Source: an uncultured Bacteroidales bacterium
GTDB taxonomy: Bacteria > Bacteroidota > Bacteroidia > Bacteroidales > F082
Assembly (NCBI GenBank): GCA_937877465.1
Contig: CALFIT010000115.1
Span: forward strand, 1-37,205
DNA length: 37,205 bases
Direction: 5' to 3'
The position numbers and the translations under genes were made by a program. Below, one piece after another: positions 1 to 8,520 of the stretch. The notes beneath the pieces were generated by a model. That model was not told where the DNA came from and did no database searches. It saw nothing but the letters and a program-made list of their open reading frames with translations. Position 1 is the stretch's first letter, and every line of letters begins with the position of its first letter.

Positions 1-2618
1 TCGCTGGCGATGGTGGCACCGACTTTCTGGGTGCTCAAGATGCCCACGGTTTCGTCTTCCGAAGAGAACTGGCTCATGCTCAGGTCGTTGTTGTAGAGTC
101 CCTTCAGGTTGTCGTAAAGGATGACTTGGATGACCGAGTCGACCTCAGGGCTGTCGTTCTTGATCAAGAACTTGGTCGTAATCTTCACTTGGCCGTTGGT
201 GCCGTAGGTCTTCACTTCAGGCGTCGACCAGTCTTCCACCTCTTGGTCTTCTCTCATGGCAAGGGCACTGTGGATGGCATCCTTGTTGATGTCGATGTCG
301 GCCAAGGCTTCGCGGACGGTCTCGACCTTCATGCTCGGGTCGTCGAATTGGACGACATAGTTGCGGCCACCCTTGAAGTCGATGCCGAGGTTCAAGCCAC
401 GGATGGCGAGCGAACCCAAACCGACGACGAGGAAGCAGGCGCAGATGATGAAGGAGGTCTTGCGGAAGCCGATGAAGTCGTAGTGCGTCCCTTGCAAGAA
501 GTTGCGCGTCCAGTTGGTCGTGAAGGTGATTTCCTTGTCCTTGCTCAACATACGCTCGAAGATCAGGCGCGAGATGAAGATGGACGTGGCCAACGAGGTG
601 AGGATACCGACGCAAAGGGTGACGGCGAAGCTGTGGACAGGACCCGTACCCAAGATGATCAGGATGACACCGGTAATCAAGGTGGTGACGTTACCGTCGA
701 TGATGGCGGAATAGGCGTTCTTGTAACCGTCCTCGATGGCGAGCTTGATGCCCTTGCCGGCTTTCACCTCTTCCTTGATACGCTCAAAGATAATGACGTT
801 CGAGTCGACGGCCATACCTAACGTAAGCACGATACCTGCGATGCCAGGCAAGGTCAACACCGAGCCAAGGCAGGCCAACACGCCAAACAGGAAGAACACG
901 TTGACCAACAGGGCGACGTCGGCCACGAGACCCGACTTGTTGTAGAACAGCACCATGTAGACCAACACGAGGATGAAGGCGAACACCATACTCCACATAC
1001 CCTTTTGCACGGCTTCCTTACCGAGTGAAGGACCAACCACCTGCTCCTCAAGGATACGGGCGGGGGCGGGCAACTTACCGGCCTTCAGGATGTTGGCCAA
1101 GTCTTGCGCTTCCTCGATGGTCATGCCGCCACCACTGATGGACGAGCGACCGTTCGGGATTTCGCCGTTGACGTTAGGATAGGAATAGACGTAGTCGTCG
1201 AGGACGATGGCAATCTGCCTGCCGACGTTCTCACCGGTGAGGCGTTTCCAAACCTTGGCGCCTTCGGGGTTCATCTGGATGGTGACTTCCACTTGGTTGC
1301 CTTGGCCGTAGTCCTGACGGGCGTCGGTGATGACTTCACCGCCGAGGGCGCACTTGTTGTCGCGCGACATCTTCAGGGCCACGAGGTCGAGCATTTCGAC
1401 GCTTTCGCCATTGGCACCGGTATAGGTGTCGGGCTTCACCGTCCAAGCCAACTTGAGGTTGCGGGGGAAGAGGGTCTTGGTCTCGGCCAGCATCTGGTTG
1501 ATGGCGGCGGTGTCTTTCACTTGGGCCATACCCACGCGGGCATACGAACCGTAGAGTCCGCCCATGTTGAGCATATAGATCAAAGGATGGCTCTCGGCAT
1601 ATTGGTTGACGTCTTCTTCTTCGGTGATTTGCTCTTCCGTCGTGTTCTCGGCGAGTTCGTCGAGGAGGCTGCTCTCTTGGACGGTGCTGTCGGCAACCGC
1701 CAGTTCCTCTTGCTCGGCAGGAGCTTCGGCTTCGGCCACCTCTTCAGGGGTCTCTTCGGTGGTCACCTCGGTCGATTCCAAGTTGCTCTTGGCCTTGCGG
1801 GTCTCAGCCAACTTGGCGTCGGCGTCGATGAAGTATTGCTGCAACTCCGAGAAGGTGTAGGTCTCCCAGAACTCGAGCTGTGCCGTGCCTTGAAGGAGCT
1901 TGCGCACACGCTTCGGGTCCTTGATGCCGGGCAGTTCGACGAGGATGCGCCCCGAGTTCTCCAACTTCTGGATGTTGGGCTGTGCCACGCCGAAACGGTC
2001 GATACGTGTGCCGAGGATTTGGTAGGAACGGTCGATGGCGCCATCGCTCTCGCTCTTCAACACCTTCAGCACGTCGCTGTTCGACGAGTTGACGGTGATG
2101 CCTTTGTCTTTGAACTCATAAAGGAAAATGGAAGCAAGTCGGGCGTTGGGGTCCACTTCTTCGAAGGCTTCGCCGAACAGGGTGACGAAATCGCCCTTGC
2201 TCTCTTCCTGCCTCTTGGTGGCCAACTCCATGGCCTGCAAGAAGGTGGGGTCTTGAGATTCGCCCGACAAGGCGTTGACGATGTCTTTCACCGAGACCTC
2301 AAGGGTGACGTTCATGCCGCCCTTCAAGTCCAGACCCAAGTTGATTTCTCTTTCTTTCGCATCGCGATAAGTGTATTTCTTGAACAACAAGTTGTACACG
2401 TTCACGTTGCTGACCGAGTCCAAATAATACGTTTCCTTCTCGTCCTTGAGAAGATTGTACTGCGACTCGTCTCCATTTGCGAGTTTGGTAGCCTCTGCTT
2501 CCGCAAACTTGGCAGCTTTCTTTTCCACACGCTTGGTCACCAAGGTGAACGAGAGCTGGTAGAGAAAGATGAGCGAGAAGATAATGGCTATCGTCCTGAT
2601 TACTCCTTTGTTTTGCAT
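1..2618 (-). CDS. secDF: Protein translocase SecDF (fused SecD-SecF), C-terminus cut off by window edge
   Basis: Inner-membrane RND-type accessory of the Sec translocon, which uses proton motive force to help pull secreted proteins across the membrane. The frame is open from an ATG at 2618 to base 1 (872 codons), so the last part of SecF is missing. An N-terminal membrane segment spans about residues 8-25. The SecD signature LGLDLKGG is at residues 94-101, and the SecF signature GIDFKGG at 745-751, showing that both subunits are fused, as is usual in Bacteroidota. The membrane block between them is hydrophobic and carries the typical AVDSNVIIFERIKEE stretch. Residues 281-336 are a very acidic Glu/Ala/Thr-rich linker inside the SecD periplasmic part. 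A TAnnTTTG promoter lies upstream at 2696-2703. The family call is secure. Confidence 0.96.
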   Translation of the reverse strand, partial: MQNKGVIRTIAIIFSLIFLYQLSFTLVTKRVEKKAAKFAEAEATKLANGDESQYNLLKDEKETYYLDSVSNVNVYNLLFKKYTYRDAKEREINLGLDLKGGMNVTLEVSVKDIVNALSGESQDPTFLQAMELATKRQEESKGDFVTLFGEAFEEVDPNARLASIFLYEFKDKGITVNSSNSDVLKVLKSESDGAIDRSYQILGTRIDRFGVAQPNIQKLENSGRILVELPGIKDPKRVRKLLQGTAQLEFWETYTFSELQQYFIDADAKLAETRKAKSNLESTEVTTEETPEEVAEAEAPAEQEELAVADSTVQESSLLDELAENTTEEQITEEEDVNQYAESHPLIYMLNMGGLYGSYARVGMAQVKDTAAINQMLAETKTLFPRNLKLAWTVKPDTYTGANGESVEMLDLVALKMSRDNKCALGGEVITDARQDYGQGNQVEVTIQMNPEGAKVWKRLTGENVGRQIAIVLDDYVYSYPNVNGEIPNGRSSISGGGMTIEEAQDLANILKAGKLPAPARILEEQVVGPSLGKEAVQKGMWSMVFAFILVLVYMVLFYNKSGLVADVALLVNVFFLFGVLACLGSVLTLPGIAGIVLTLGMAVDSNVIIFERIKEEVKAGKGIKLAIEDGYKNAYSAIIDGNVTTLITGVILIILGTGPVHSFAVTLCVGILTSLATSIFISRLIFERMLSKDKEITFTTNWTRNFLQGTHYDFIGFRKTSFIICACFLVVGLGSLAIRGLNLGIDFKGGRNYVVQFDDPSMKVETVREALADIDINKDAIHSALAMREDQEVEDWSTPEVKTYGTNGQVKITTKFLIKNDSPEVDSVIQVILYDNLKGLYNNDLSMSQFSSEDETVGILSTQKVGATIAS

Positions 2619-2695
2619 TGTAAAACTGATTTAATTATTTGACTTTTAATTTGTTAAATTTCCAATTCGATGGTTTTTACCTTATTTCGAGCCTG

Positions 2696-2703
2696 CAAAA
2701 ATA
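2696..2703 (-). promoter_or_regulatory. Bacteroidota-type -7 promoter element for secDF
   Basis: On the minus strand this reads TATTTTTG, matching the Bacteroidota consensus TAnnTTTG. A TTTG-like -33 element (plus strand caaa at 2724-2727) lies 20 nt further upstream. The secDF start codon is about 78 nt downstream. The rest of the 2619-2800 gap is AT-rich, and I see no gene in it. Confidence 0.55.
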
Positions 2704-2800
2704 GGATTTTTCTTTTCAATTCCCAAAAAATACTTTTTTTATCTGCTTTTTTGTGCCTGCCTTGATGTTTTAAAATGTGTTTTAATTTATTGATATTCAG

Positions 2801-4114
2801 TTATCTGTATTTTAACCACTTGAAAATCTCCTTGTATGAAAGTTTTTTGCCGTACATCAGGATGCCCGTGCGGTAGATTTTGGCGGCCAACCATGTCATC
2901 AAAATGAAAGTGGCGGCCAACAGCACGACGGAAACCACAACCTGCCAAATGGGGACGCCAAACGGGATCCTTACCATCATTGAGATGGGGGAGGTGAACG
3001 GAATCATCGAGAGCCAGACGGAAAGGTTGCTGTCGGGGTTGTTGACGATGTAGAACGAGGAGATGATGGCCACCATCAAAGGAACGGTGATGGGTAGCGT
3101 AAACTGTTGAGAGTCAGTGTTGTTGTCGACCAACGAGCCTACGGCGGCATACAGCGTGGCATAGAGCAGGTAGCCTAAGATGAAGAATATCAGGAAGCTG
3201 AAGATGATGGTGCCGAAGTCGATGCTGTGGACGATTTGCATGATGTTTTGCACGCTCTCGTTGTTCATGATGTCGGTGGAGGTGATTTCTTGTGCCATCA
3301 CGGTGCCCGACGAGAGCAGGTCGGGATGGCTGATGCCGATGAAGGCCGAGAAACCCAAATATAGCACACCCGTCAGGACAATCCAGAGCAGGAATTGGGT
3401 GAGGGCGACCAACGAAACGCCGATGATCTTGCCCATCATCAGTTGGAAGGGCTTCACCGAGCTGACGATGACCTCGATGATGCGGTTGGTCTTTTCTTCG
3501 GCCACGCCTTGCATCACCTGACCGCCGAAAAAGATGATGAACATGTAGACCAACAGGGCGAGGGCGATGCCGAGGGTGAACTGTACCTTGGTGAAGGTCT
3601 CCTTCTCGTTGCCTTTCTCGTCCATGCGCATGATTTGCAGGTTGACGTTGGTCTTTACCGCGCTGACGATGTCGGGGTCGACGCCCTTGGCCATCAGCTT
3701 CTGGTCTTCGATTTCCTTCTGCATCACGCTGCTGATGTAGGTCTCCACTTCCATCGGCACCTGCCGGATGCTGTAGACCACGGCATTCGACGGGATGTTG
3801 AGCTGGGTGGGCGGCACATAGAGCGCCATGTCGAATATGCCTGTCTTCACCATTTCCTTGACCGAGTCGATGGGCTGGCCGTGCATGGTGACGAAAGTGT
3901 GCTCCTTGTTGTTGGTGAAGCGGTCTTCAAACCAATGGCTCTCGTCGACGACGGCGATGCGCATGTTCTCGTTGCTGGCGTTGAGGGCGAGCATGATGGG
4001 GATGATGTAGATGGCAGCCATCAGGATGGGGCCGAGGAAGGTCATGATGAGGAAGCTGCGCTTGCGCACGCGCGTCATGTACTCGCGCTTGATGATGAGT
4101 CCGATCTTGTTCAT
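2801..4114 (-). CDS. ABC-2 type transporter permease (NatB-like)
   Basis: 437-residue membrane subunit of an ABC exporter. It opens with the typical MNKIGLIIKREYMTRVRKRS cytoplasmic lead and one membrane span (about residues 20-45). A large soluble domain follows (about 46-185), then about five hydrophobic segments in the C-terminal half, the layout of ABC-2 / NatB / YhaP permeases. Its ATG overlaps the stop of the upstream ATPase gene by 4 bp (ATGA, 4111-4114), so the two are translationally coupled and form one transporter. The family is linked to Na+ or drug export, but the substrate cannot be read from the sequence. No obvious hairpin-plus-T terminator is visible after the stop. Confidence 0.9.
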   Translation of the reverse strand: MNKIGLIIKREYMTRVRKRSFLIMTFLGPILMAAIYIIPIMLALNASNENMRIAVVDESHWFEDRFTNNKEHTFVTMHGQPIDSVKEMVKTGIFDMALYVPPTQLNIPSNAVVYSIRQVPMEVETYISSVMQKEIEDQKLMAKGVDPDIVSAVKTNVNLQIMRMDEKGNEKETFTKVQFTLGIALALLVYMFIIFFGGQVMQGVAEEKTNRIIEVIVSSVKPFQLMMGKIIGVSLVALTQFLLWIVLTGVLYLGFSAFIGISHPDLLSSGTVMAQEITSTDIMNNESVQNIMQIVHSIDFGTIIFSFLIFFILGYLLYATLYAAVGSLVDNNTDSQQFTLPITVPLMVAIISSFYIVNNPDSNLSVWLSMIPFTSPISMMVRIPFGVPIWQVVVSVVLLAATFILMTWLAAKIYRTGILMYGKKLSYKEIFKWLKYR

Positions 4115-5034
4115 GAGGCTTGGTTTTGGGATTGCACTTCGCGGATGAAGATGTCGTTCATCGAGGGCAGCACCTCCTTGAAGGAAACGAGCTGTCCCAC
4201 TTCGAGCAGTTGCCTGAGCAGGTCGTTGGGCGACGCGCTGAACAGGGTCAGCTTGGTCTCGCCGGCAACGTCGGTCGGCTCCACCTTTATATTATTATAG
4301 GTGTCGGCGATGTTCATCACCTTGAGGGTGTCGTCGCAGCGCACCACGATTTCCCTTTGGTGTGTGTCGTGCTGCCGCTTGATGTCGCCGACCTTGCCTT
4401 GCAGGATGCTTCGCCCGTGGTTGATGAGGGTGATGCTGTCGCAAAGCTCCTCGACGGAAGCCATGTTGTGGGTGGAGAGCAATATCGTCGCGCCCTTGTC
4501 GCGCAGTTCGAGCATCGACTCTTTCAGCTGGTTGGCGTTGATGGGGTCGAAGCCGCTGAAAGGCTCGTCGAAGATGAGGATTTCGGGCTCGTGGATGATG
4601 GTGGTGATGAACTGCACCTTCTGCTGCATCCCTTTCGATAGTTCCTCGACTTTCTTGTCCCACCAGCCGGCAATCTCGAACCGCTCGAACCATTGCATCA
4701 GCCTTTTCTTCGCCTCGGCCTTCTTGATGCCTTTCAGCTCGGCAAGGTAGATGGCCTGCTCGCCGACTTTCATCTTCTTGTAGAGGCCGCGTTCTTCGGG
4801 CAGGTAGCCGATGCGGGCGATGTGTTTCTGGCAAAGCTTCTCGCCGTCGACGAGCACTTCGCCGCTGTCGGGCGCGGTGATTTGGTTGAGGATGCGGATG
4901 AGGGTGGTCTTGCCCGCGCCGTTGGGACCCAAAAGGCCGTAGATGCAGCGATTGGGAATGTCGATGCACATGTGGTCCAAGGCGGTGTGGTCGGCATAGC
5001 GTTTCGTGACCTCGTTGATTGTTATTTCAGCCAT
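4111..5034 (-). CDS. ABC transporter ATP-binding protein (NatA-like)
   Basis: 307-residue nucleotide-binding subunit partnering the permease encoded just downstream (4-bp ATGA overlap). Walker A GPNGAGKT is at residues 36-43. The signature motif is LSKGM rather than LSGGQ, a common variant in this exporter class. Walker B plus D-loop reads ILIFDEPFSGFDP, and the H-loop is in LLSTHNM. The last ~80 residues form a C-terminal extension like the DUF4162 domain of NatA-type ATPases. The gene sits 123 bp downstream of dnaJ, separated by a REP-like inverted repeat, so co-transcription with dnaJ is uncertain. Substrate unknown. Confidence 0.93.
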   Translation of the reverse strand: MAEITINEVTKRYADHTALDHMCIDIPNRCIYGLLGPNGAGKTTLIRILNQITAPDSGEVLVDGEKLCQKHIARIGYLPEERGLYKKMKVGEQAIYLAELKGIKKAEAKKRLMQWFERFEIAGWWDKKVEELSKGMQQKVQFITTIIHEPEILIFDEPFSGFDPINANQLKESMLELRDKGATILLSTHNMASVEELCDSITLINHGRSILQGKVGDIKRQHDTHQREIVVRCDDTLKVMNIADTYNNIKVEPTDVAGETKLTLFSASPNDLLRQLLEVGQLVSFKEVLPSMNDIFIREVQSQNQAS

Positions 5035-5066
5035 CTGTTGTTTTTGTTGTCCATTTGCCGCTTGAT

Positions 5067-5145
5067 GTCATTGCGAGGAGGAACGACGAAGCAATCCAGG
5101 GATTGAGCTTTGTTGTCTGGATTGCTTCGCCACGCTCGCAATGAC
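5067..5145. repeat. REP-like inverted repeat between dnaJ and the ABC operon
   Basis: Two arms, 5067-5099 and 5117-5145, are near-perfect reverse complements. Each carries GTCATTGCGAG at its outer end and GAAGCAATCCAG at its inner end, with a diverged middle. The 17-nt centre would form the loop. A related half copy occurs at 14132-14159. It can fold as a strong RNA hairpin after the dnaJ stop but lacks a T tract, so it is better described as a repetitive extragenic palindrome than as a terminator. Confidence 0.8.
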
Positions 5146-5157
5146 GCAAAGCGTGTA

Positions 5158-6360
5158 CTAGTTAAAGTAATCCTTAATCTTGCTAAAGAAGCTCTTCTCC
5201 TCGGCGGTGGGATTGGGCTTGAAGTTCTCTGACTGGGCAAGTTGTTGCAACAGTTTCTCCTCTTCCTTGTTGATTTTCTTCGGAATCCACACGTTGACGT
5301 TGACGAGCATGTCGCCGCTGCCGTAGCCGTTGAGGACGGGCAGGCCTTTGCCCCTCAGCCTCAGCACCTTGCCGCTTTGTGTGCCGGGGGCGATTTTCAC
5401 CCTCACCTTGCCGTCGACGGTGGGCACTTCGGCCTGCGTTCCCATGATGGCTTCGGGGATGGTGATGAACAGGTTGTAGATCAAGGTGCTTTCGTCGCGC
5501 TCGAAGTCGGGATGGGCTTCCTCCTCGATGAGGACGAGCAGGTCGCCATTGACGCCGTTGTGCGGGCCGGCGTTGCCTTTGCCGCGCATGGTGAGCTGCA
5601 TCCCTTCGCCCACGCCTGCGGGGATGTCGATCTCGATGACCTCGTCGCCTTTCGTGATGCCTTCGCCGCCGCAATGGGTGCATTTCTTCTTGATGACGGT
5701 GCCTTGTCCGTTGCAGGTGGGGCACACCGAGGCGGTCTGCATCTGCCCGAAGAAGCTGTTGACGGTCTGCACCACTTGGCCGCGACCGTGGCAGGTGGGA
5801 CAGGTCTCGGTTTGGCCGTCTTCCGAGCCGCTGCCGTGGCAATGCGTGCAGGAGACGTATTTGCTCACCTTGATTTTCTTCTTGGTGCCGTGGGCAATCT
5901 CTTGCAGGTTGAGTTTCACCTTCACGCGGAGGTTGGAGCCGCGCTCGCGCACGGTACGACTGCCGCCGCTGTTGCCTCTGCCGAATCCGCTGAAGCCGCT
6001 GAACCCGCTGAAGCTGCCGCCGCCGAAGTCGAAGCCGCGACCGAACACGCTGTTGAGGATGTCGTTCAGGTCGAAGTCGGCGAAGCCGAAGCCGCCGCCC
6101 GCCGCGCCGCCGTCCATGCCCGCGAAGCCGTAACGGTCGTAACGCGCCTTCTTGTTCTCGTCGCTCAATACGGAATAGGCCTCCGAAGCCTCCTTGAAGT
6201 TCTCCTCGGCGGTCTTTTTCTCGGCGTCGGTGCCGTTCACCCACTTGTCGGGGTGCCACTTGAGCGCGGCCTTGCGGTACGCGCTCTTTATCTCGTCGGG
6301 CGTGGAGCTTTTGTTCACCCCAAGCACCTCGTAATAGTCTCTTTTTTGTTTTTCTGCCAT
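5158..6360 (-). CDS. dnaJ: Chaperone protein DnaJ (Hsp40)
   Basis: 400-residue type I Hsp40 that delivers unfolded clients to DnaK and stimulates its ATPase. The J domain occupies residues 1-75, with the HPD motif at 36-38. A Gly/Phe-rich linker spans about 80-130. The zinc-binding domain has four CxxCxGxG-type motifs starting at Cys171, Cys187, Cys213 and Cys227. The C-terminal substrate-binding region follows. Length and order match canonical DnaJ. It lies 15 bp downstream of grpE on the same strand, so the two co-chaperones form an operon. dnaK is not in the window. Confidence 0.98.
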   Translation of the reverse strand: MAEKQKRDYYEVLGVNKSSTPDEIKSAYRKAALKWHPDKWVNGTDAEKKTAEENFKEASEAYSVLSDENKKARYDRYGFAGMDGGAAGGGFGFADFDLNDILNSVFGRGFDFGGGSFSGFSGFSGFGRGNSGGSRTVRERGSNLRVKVKLNLQEIAHGTKKKIKVSKYVSCTHCHGSGSEDGQTETCPTCHGRGQVVQTVNSFFGQMQTASVCPTCNGQGTVIKKKCTHCGGEGITKGDEVIEIDIPAGVGEGMQLTMRGKGNAGPHNGVNGDLLVLIEEEAHPDFERDESTLIYNLFITIPEAIMGTQAEVPTVDGKVRVKIAPGTQSGKVLRLRGKGLPVLNGYGSGDMLVNVNVWIPKKINKEEEKLLQQLAQSENFKPNPTAEEKSFFSKIKDYFN

Positions 6361-6375
6361 TGTCTATATCCTTTC

Positions 6376-7014
6376 TTAATTCCCGACCACCACGCGGGCG
6401 AAGCGAATCACCTTGCCGTTGAGCTTGTAGCCCTTCTGGATGACGTCCAAGACCTTGCCTTTCTTGTCCTCGTCGGGGGCGGGAATCATCGTCAGGGCCT
6501 CGTGCTCGTCGGTGTTGAACTCGGTGTCCATCGCCTCAATCTCCTCCAAGCCCTTGTTCTTCAAGACGGTCTTCAACTTGTTGAAAATCAGCGTAACGCC
6601 TTGCAGGTCGGCCTCGTTGCCGTTCTTCTCCATGTTTTGCAGGGCACGCTCAAAGTCGTCCAACACGGGCAGGATGTCCTTGATGACGTTTTCGGCTGCC
6701 GTGGCCGACATCTCCAATTTCTCCTTGGCGGTGCGCTTGCGGTGGTTGTCGAACTCCGAGAACAAGCGCAGGTATTTGTCGTTCAGCTCGGCGTATTTGG
6801 CCTTGGCTTCCTCCATCGCCTTCTCTTGGGCATGACGGATCTTGAATTTCTTTGACTTTTTGTCCGAAACGGTGTCATTACCCGCCTCCTTGTTTTCCTC
6901 GGAGGACGCCTCGTTGGGTTCGGCTTGCGTTTGCTCTTGCTTGTTTTCAATGTCAGGATTGACGGTGTCATTCAATGCATCGTCCTGATTCTTAACGTTT
7001 TCGTTTTCTTCCAT
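6376..7014 (-). CDS. grpE: GrpE nucleotide exchange factor
   Basis: 212-residue nucleotide exchange factor for DnaK, in operon with dnaJ. The first ~60 residues are acidic and disordered (Glu/Asn/Gln-rich). A long coiled-coil helix follows, with the recognisable core LRLFSEFDNHRKRTAKEKLE. The C-terminal beta domain ends GYKLNGKVIRFARVVVGN. The start at 7014 gives the usual acidic N-terminus. A TATGCTTTG sequence on the minus strand at 7050-7058 resembles the -7 element with one extra base, but this is weak. Confidence 0.97.
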   Translation of the reverse strand: MEENENVKNQDDALNDTVNPDIENKQEQTQAEPNEASSEENKEAGNDTVSDKKSKKFKIRHAQEKAMEEAKAKYAELNDKYLRLFSEFDNHRKRTAKEKLEMSATAAENVIKDILPVLDDFERALQNMEKNGNEADLQGVTLIFNKLKTVLKNKGLEEIEAMDTEFNTDEHEALTMIPAPDEDKKGKVLDVIQKGYKLNGKVIRFARVVVGN

Positions 7015-7060
7015 GATATATGTGCTTTTACTTTTTTCTCATTTTGCCGCAAAGCATATC

Positions 7061-7085
7061 AAATCCTTTGCCAAAGACAGGATTT
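7061..7085. promoter_or_regulatory. Small inverted repeat upstream of grpE
   Basis: AAATCCT (7061-7067) and AGGATTT (7079-7085) are a perfect 7-bp inverted repeat around an 11-nt centre. It lies between the murA stop and the grpE start, next to a weak -7-like element. It could be an operator for the heat-shock pair or a weak hairpin ending murA transcription. There is no T tract to favour a terminator. Confidence 0.3.
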
Positions 7086-7119
7086 TGACAAAATGGCAGG
7101 GGAGGGGTGTAGCCCAAGG

Positions 7120-8418
7120 CTATAGTCTTTCAATCTGCGCTCCAAGTGCATTCAACCGCTTGTCAATATATTGGTACCCGCGCTCGATTTGGTCGCTGTT
7201 GTCGATGATGCTGGTGCCGCTTGCCGAGAGAGCAGCGATGAGCAGGGCGACGCCGGCGCGGATGTCGGGCGAGGCCATGCGGATGCCACGAAGTTGGTGC
7301 GCGTGGTCGAGTCCGATGACGTTGGCGCGGTGCGGGTCGCAGAGGATGATTTGCGCTCCCATGTCGATGAGCTTGTCGACGAAGAACAGGCGGCTCTCGA
7401 ACATCTTTTGGTGGACGAGCACGGTGCCTTTGGCTTGCGTAGCCACCACGAGTACGATGCTGATGAGGTCGGGCGTGAAGCCGGGCCAAGGCGCGTCGGC
7501 CACGGTGAGGATGCTGCCGTCCATGAAGGTCTGCACCTCGTAATGCTCCTGCGCAGGGACGTGGATGTCGTCGCCGCGATAGTCCATCCTGATGCCGAGC
7601 TTGCGGAACACGTCGGGGATGATGCCCAACTGGGCGATGCCCGCGTCCTTGATGGTGATGTCGCTGCCGGTCATGGCGGCCATGCCGATGAAGCTGCCCA
7701 CCTCAATCATGTCGGCAAGCAAAGTGTGTTCCGTGCCGTGAAGTCGGCTTACGCCGTTGATGGTCAAGAGGTTGGAGCCGATGCCGTCAATCTTGGCGCC
7801 CATGCTGACGAGCATCTTGCAAAGTTGCACGAGATAAGGCTCGCAGGCGGCGTTGAAGATGGTGGTGGTGCCTTCGGCCATCACTGCGGCCATGACGATG
7901 TTGGCCGTGCCGGTCACAGAGGCTTCGTCCAAGAGCATATAGCAGCCTTTCAGTCCGCCTTGCTGCACACCGACTTCATAGGTGTCGAAGTCGAAGCGGG
8001 CGCCGAGTTTCTGCAAGCCGATGACGTGGGTGTCCAAACGGCGGCGACCAATCTTGTCGCCTCCTGGCTTGGGCATGTGGGCCTTGCCGAAACGGGCAAG
8101 CATCGGGCCGGTCATCATCACGCTGCCGCGCAGCTTCGAGGCGGTTTGCTGGTAGGCTTCTCCTTGGAAATAGCTGAAGTCGATGTCTTTGGCCTGCAAG
8201 ATGATGTCGTGGCGAGTGGGTCGCTCGATGCTCACGCCCATGCCTTCCAACAGCGCAATCAGGTTGTTGATGTCCAAGATGTCGGGCAGGTTGTGGATGG
8301 TGACTTTCTCGTCGGTGAGCAGGCAGGCACAAAGGATCTGCATGGCTTCGTTTTTCGCGCCTTGCGGGGTGATTTCGCCTTGCAGCTTGCAGCCGCCTTT
8401 GATCTTCAGGGATGCCAT
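7120..8418 (-). CDS. murA: UDP-N-acetylglucosamine 1-carboxyvinyltransferase (MurA)
   Basis: 432-residue cytoplasmic enzyme for the first committed step of peptidoglycan synthesis, transfer of enolpyruvate from PEP to UDP-GlcNAc. It has the standard EPSP-synthase fold length. The N-terminal KNEAMQ segment carries the conserved Lys-Asn pair. The catalytic loop reads KPGGDKIGRRRLDTH, so the position that is Cys115 in E. coli is Asp121 here. That substitution occurs naturally in other MurA lineages and makes the enzyme insensitive to fosfomycin. It lies downstream of the DUF4290 gene on the same strand, across a repeat-filled gap of about 100 bp. No good promoter is visible in the gap, so read-through from the DUF4290 promoter is plausible. 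Confidence 0.97.
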   Translation of the reverse strand: MASLKIKGGCKLQGEITPQGAKNEAMQILCACLLTDEKVTIHNLPDILDINNLIALLEGMGVSIERPTRHDIILQAKDIDFSYFQGEAYQQTASKLRGSVMMTGPMLARFGKAHMPKPGGDKIGRRRLDTHVIGLQKLGARFDFDTYEVGVQQGGLKGCYMLLDEASVTGTANIVMAAVMAEGTTTIFNAACEPYLVQLCKMLVSMGAKIDGIGSNLLTINGVSRLHGTEHTLLADMIEVGSFIGMAAMTGSDITIKDAGIAQLGIIPDVFRKLGIRMDYRGDDIHVPAQEHYEVQTFMDGSILTVADAPWPGFTPDLISIVLVVATQAKGTVLVHQKMFESRLFFVDKLIDMGAQIILCDPHRANVIGLDHAHQLRGIRMASPDIRAGVALLIAALSASGTSIIDNSDQIERGYQYIDKRLNALGAQIERL

Positions 8419-8423
8419 TGTTC

Positions 8424-8519
8424 TCAGTTGGAAGTTGTCAGTTGTCAGTTGTCAGTTATGAGGTAGGAAGTATGAGGTATGAATCATTCCGCATTCCGCA
8501 TTCATCATTCCGCATTTAA
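8424..8519. repeat. Composite intergenic repeat (CAACTGA-type), minus orientation
   Basis: On the minus strand the order is: GCGGAATGATGAATGCGGAATG-like units, then CATACCTCATACTTCCTACCTC-like units, then about four AACTGAC units of period 7. The same order of three unit types (cattc words, tacctc words, aactga words) recurs on the plus strand at 21724-21862. It fills the whole DUF4290-murA gap and contains no gene. Confidence 0.75.
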
Positions 8520-8520
8520 A

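Noticed and set aside
126..821. 231-codon plus-strand frame at the window start
   Set aside because: It is antisense to the SecF part of secDF, whose membrane segments and GIDFKGG signature are clear.
1104..2642. 512-codon plus-strand frame opposite secDF
   Set aside because: It is antisense to the SecD part with clear signatures on the minus strand; the plus translation resembles no family.
7050..7058. Firm promoter call for grpE (TATGCTTTG)
   Set aside because: It has three bases instead of two between TA and TTTG and lacks a well-spaced -33 element.
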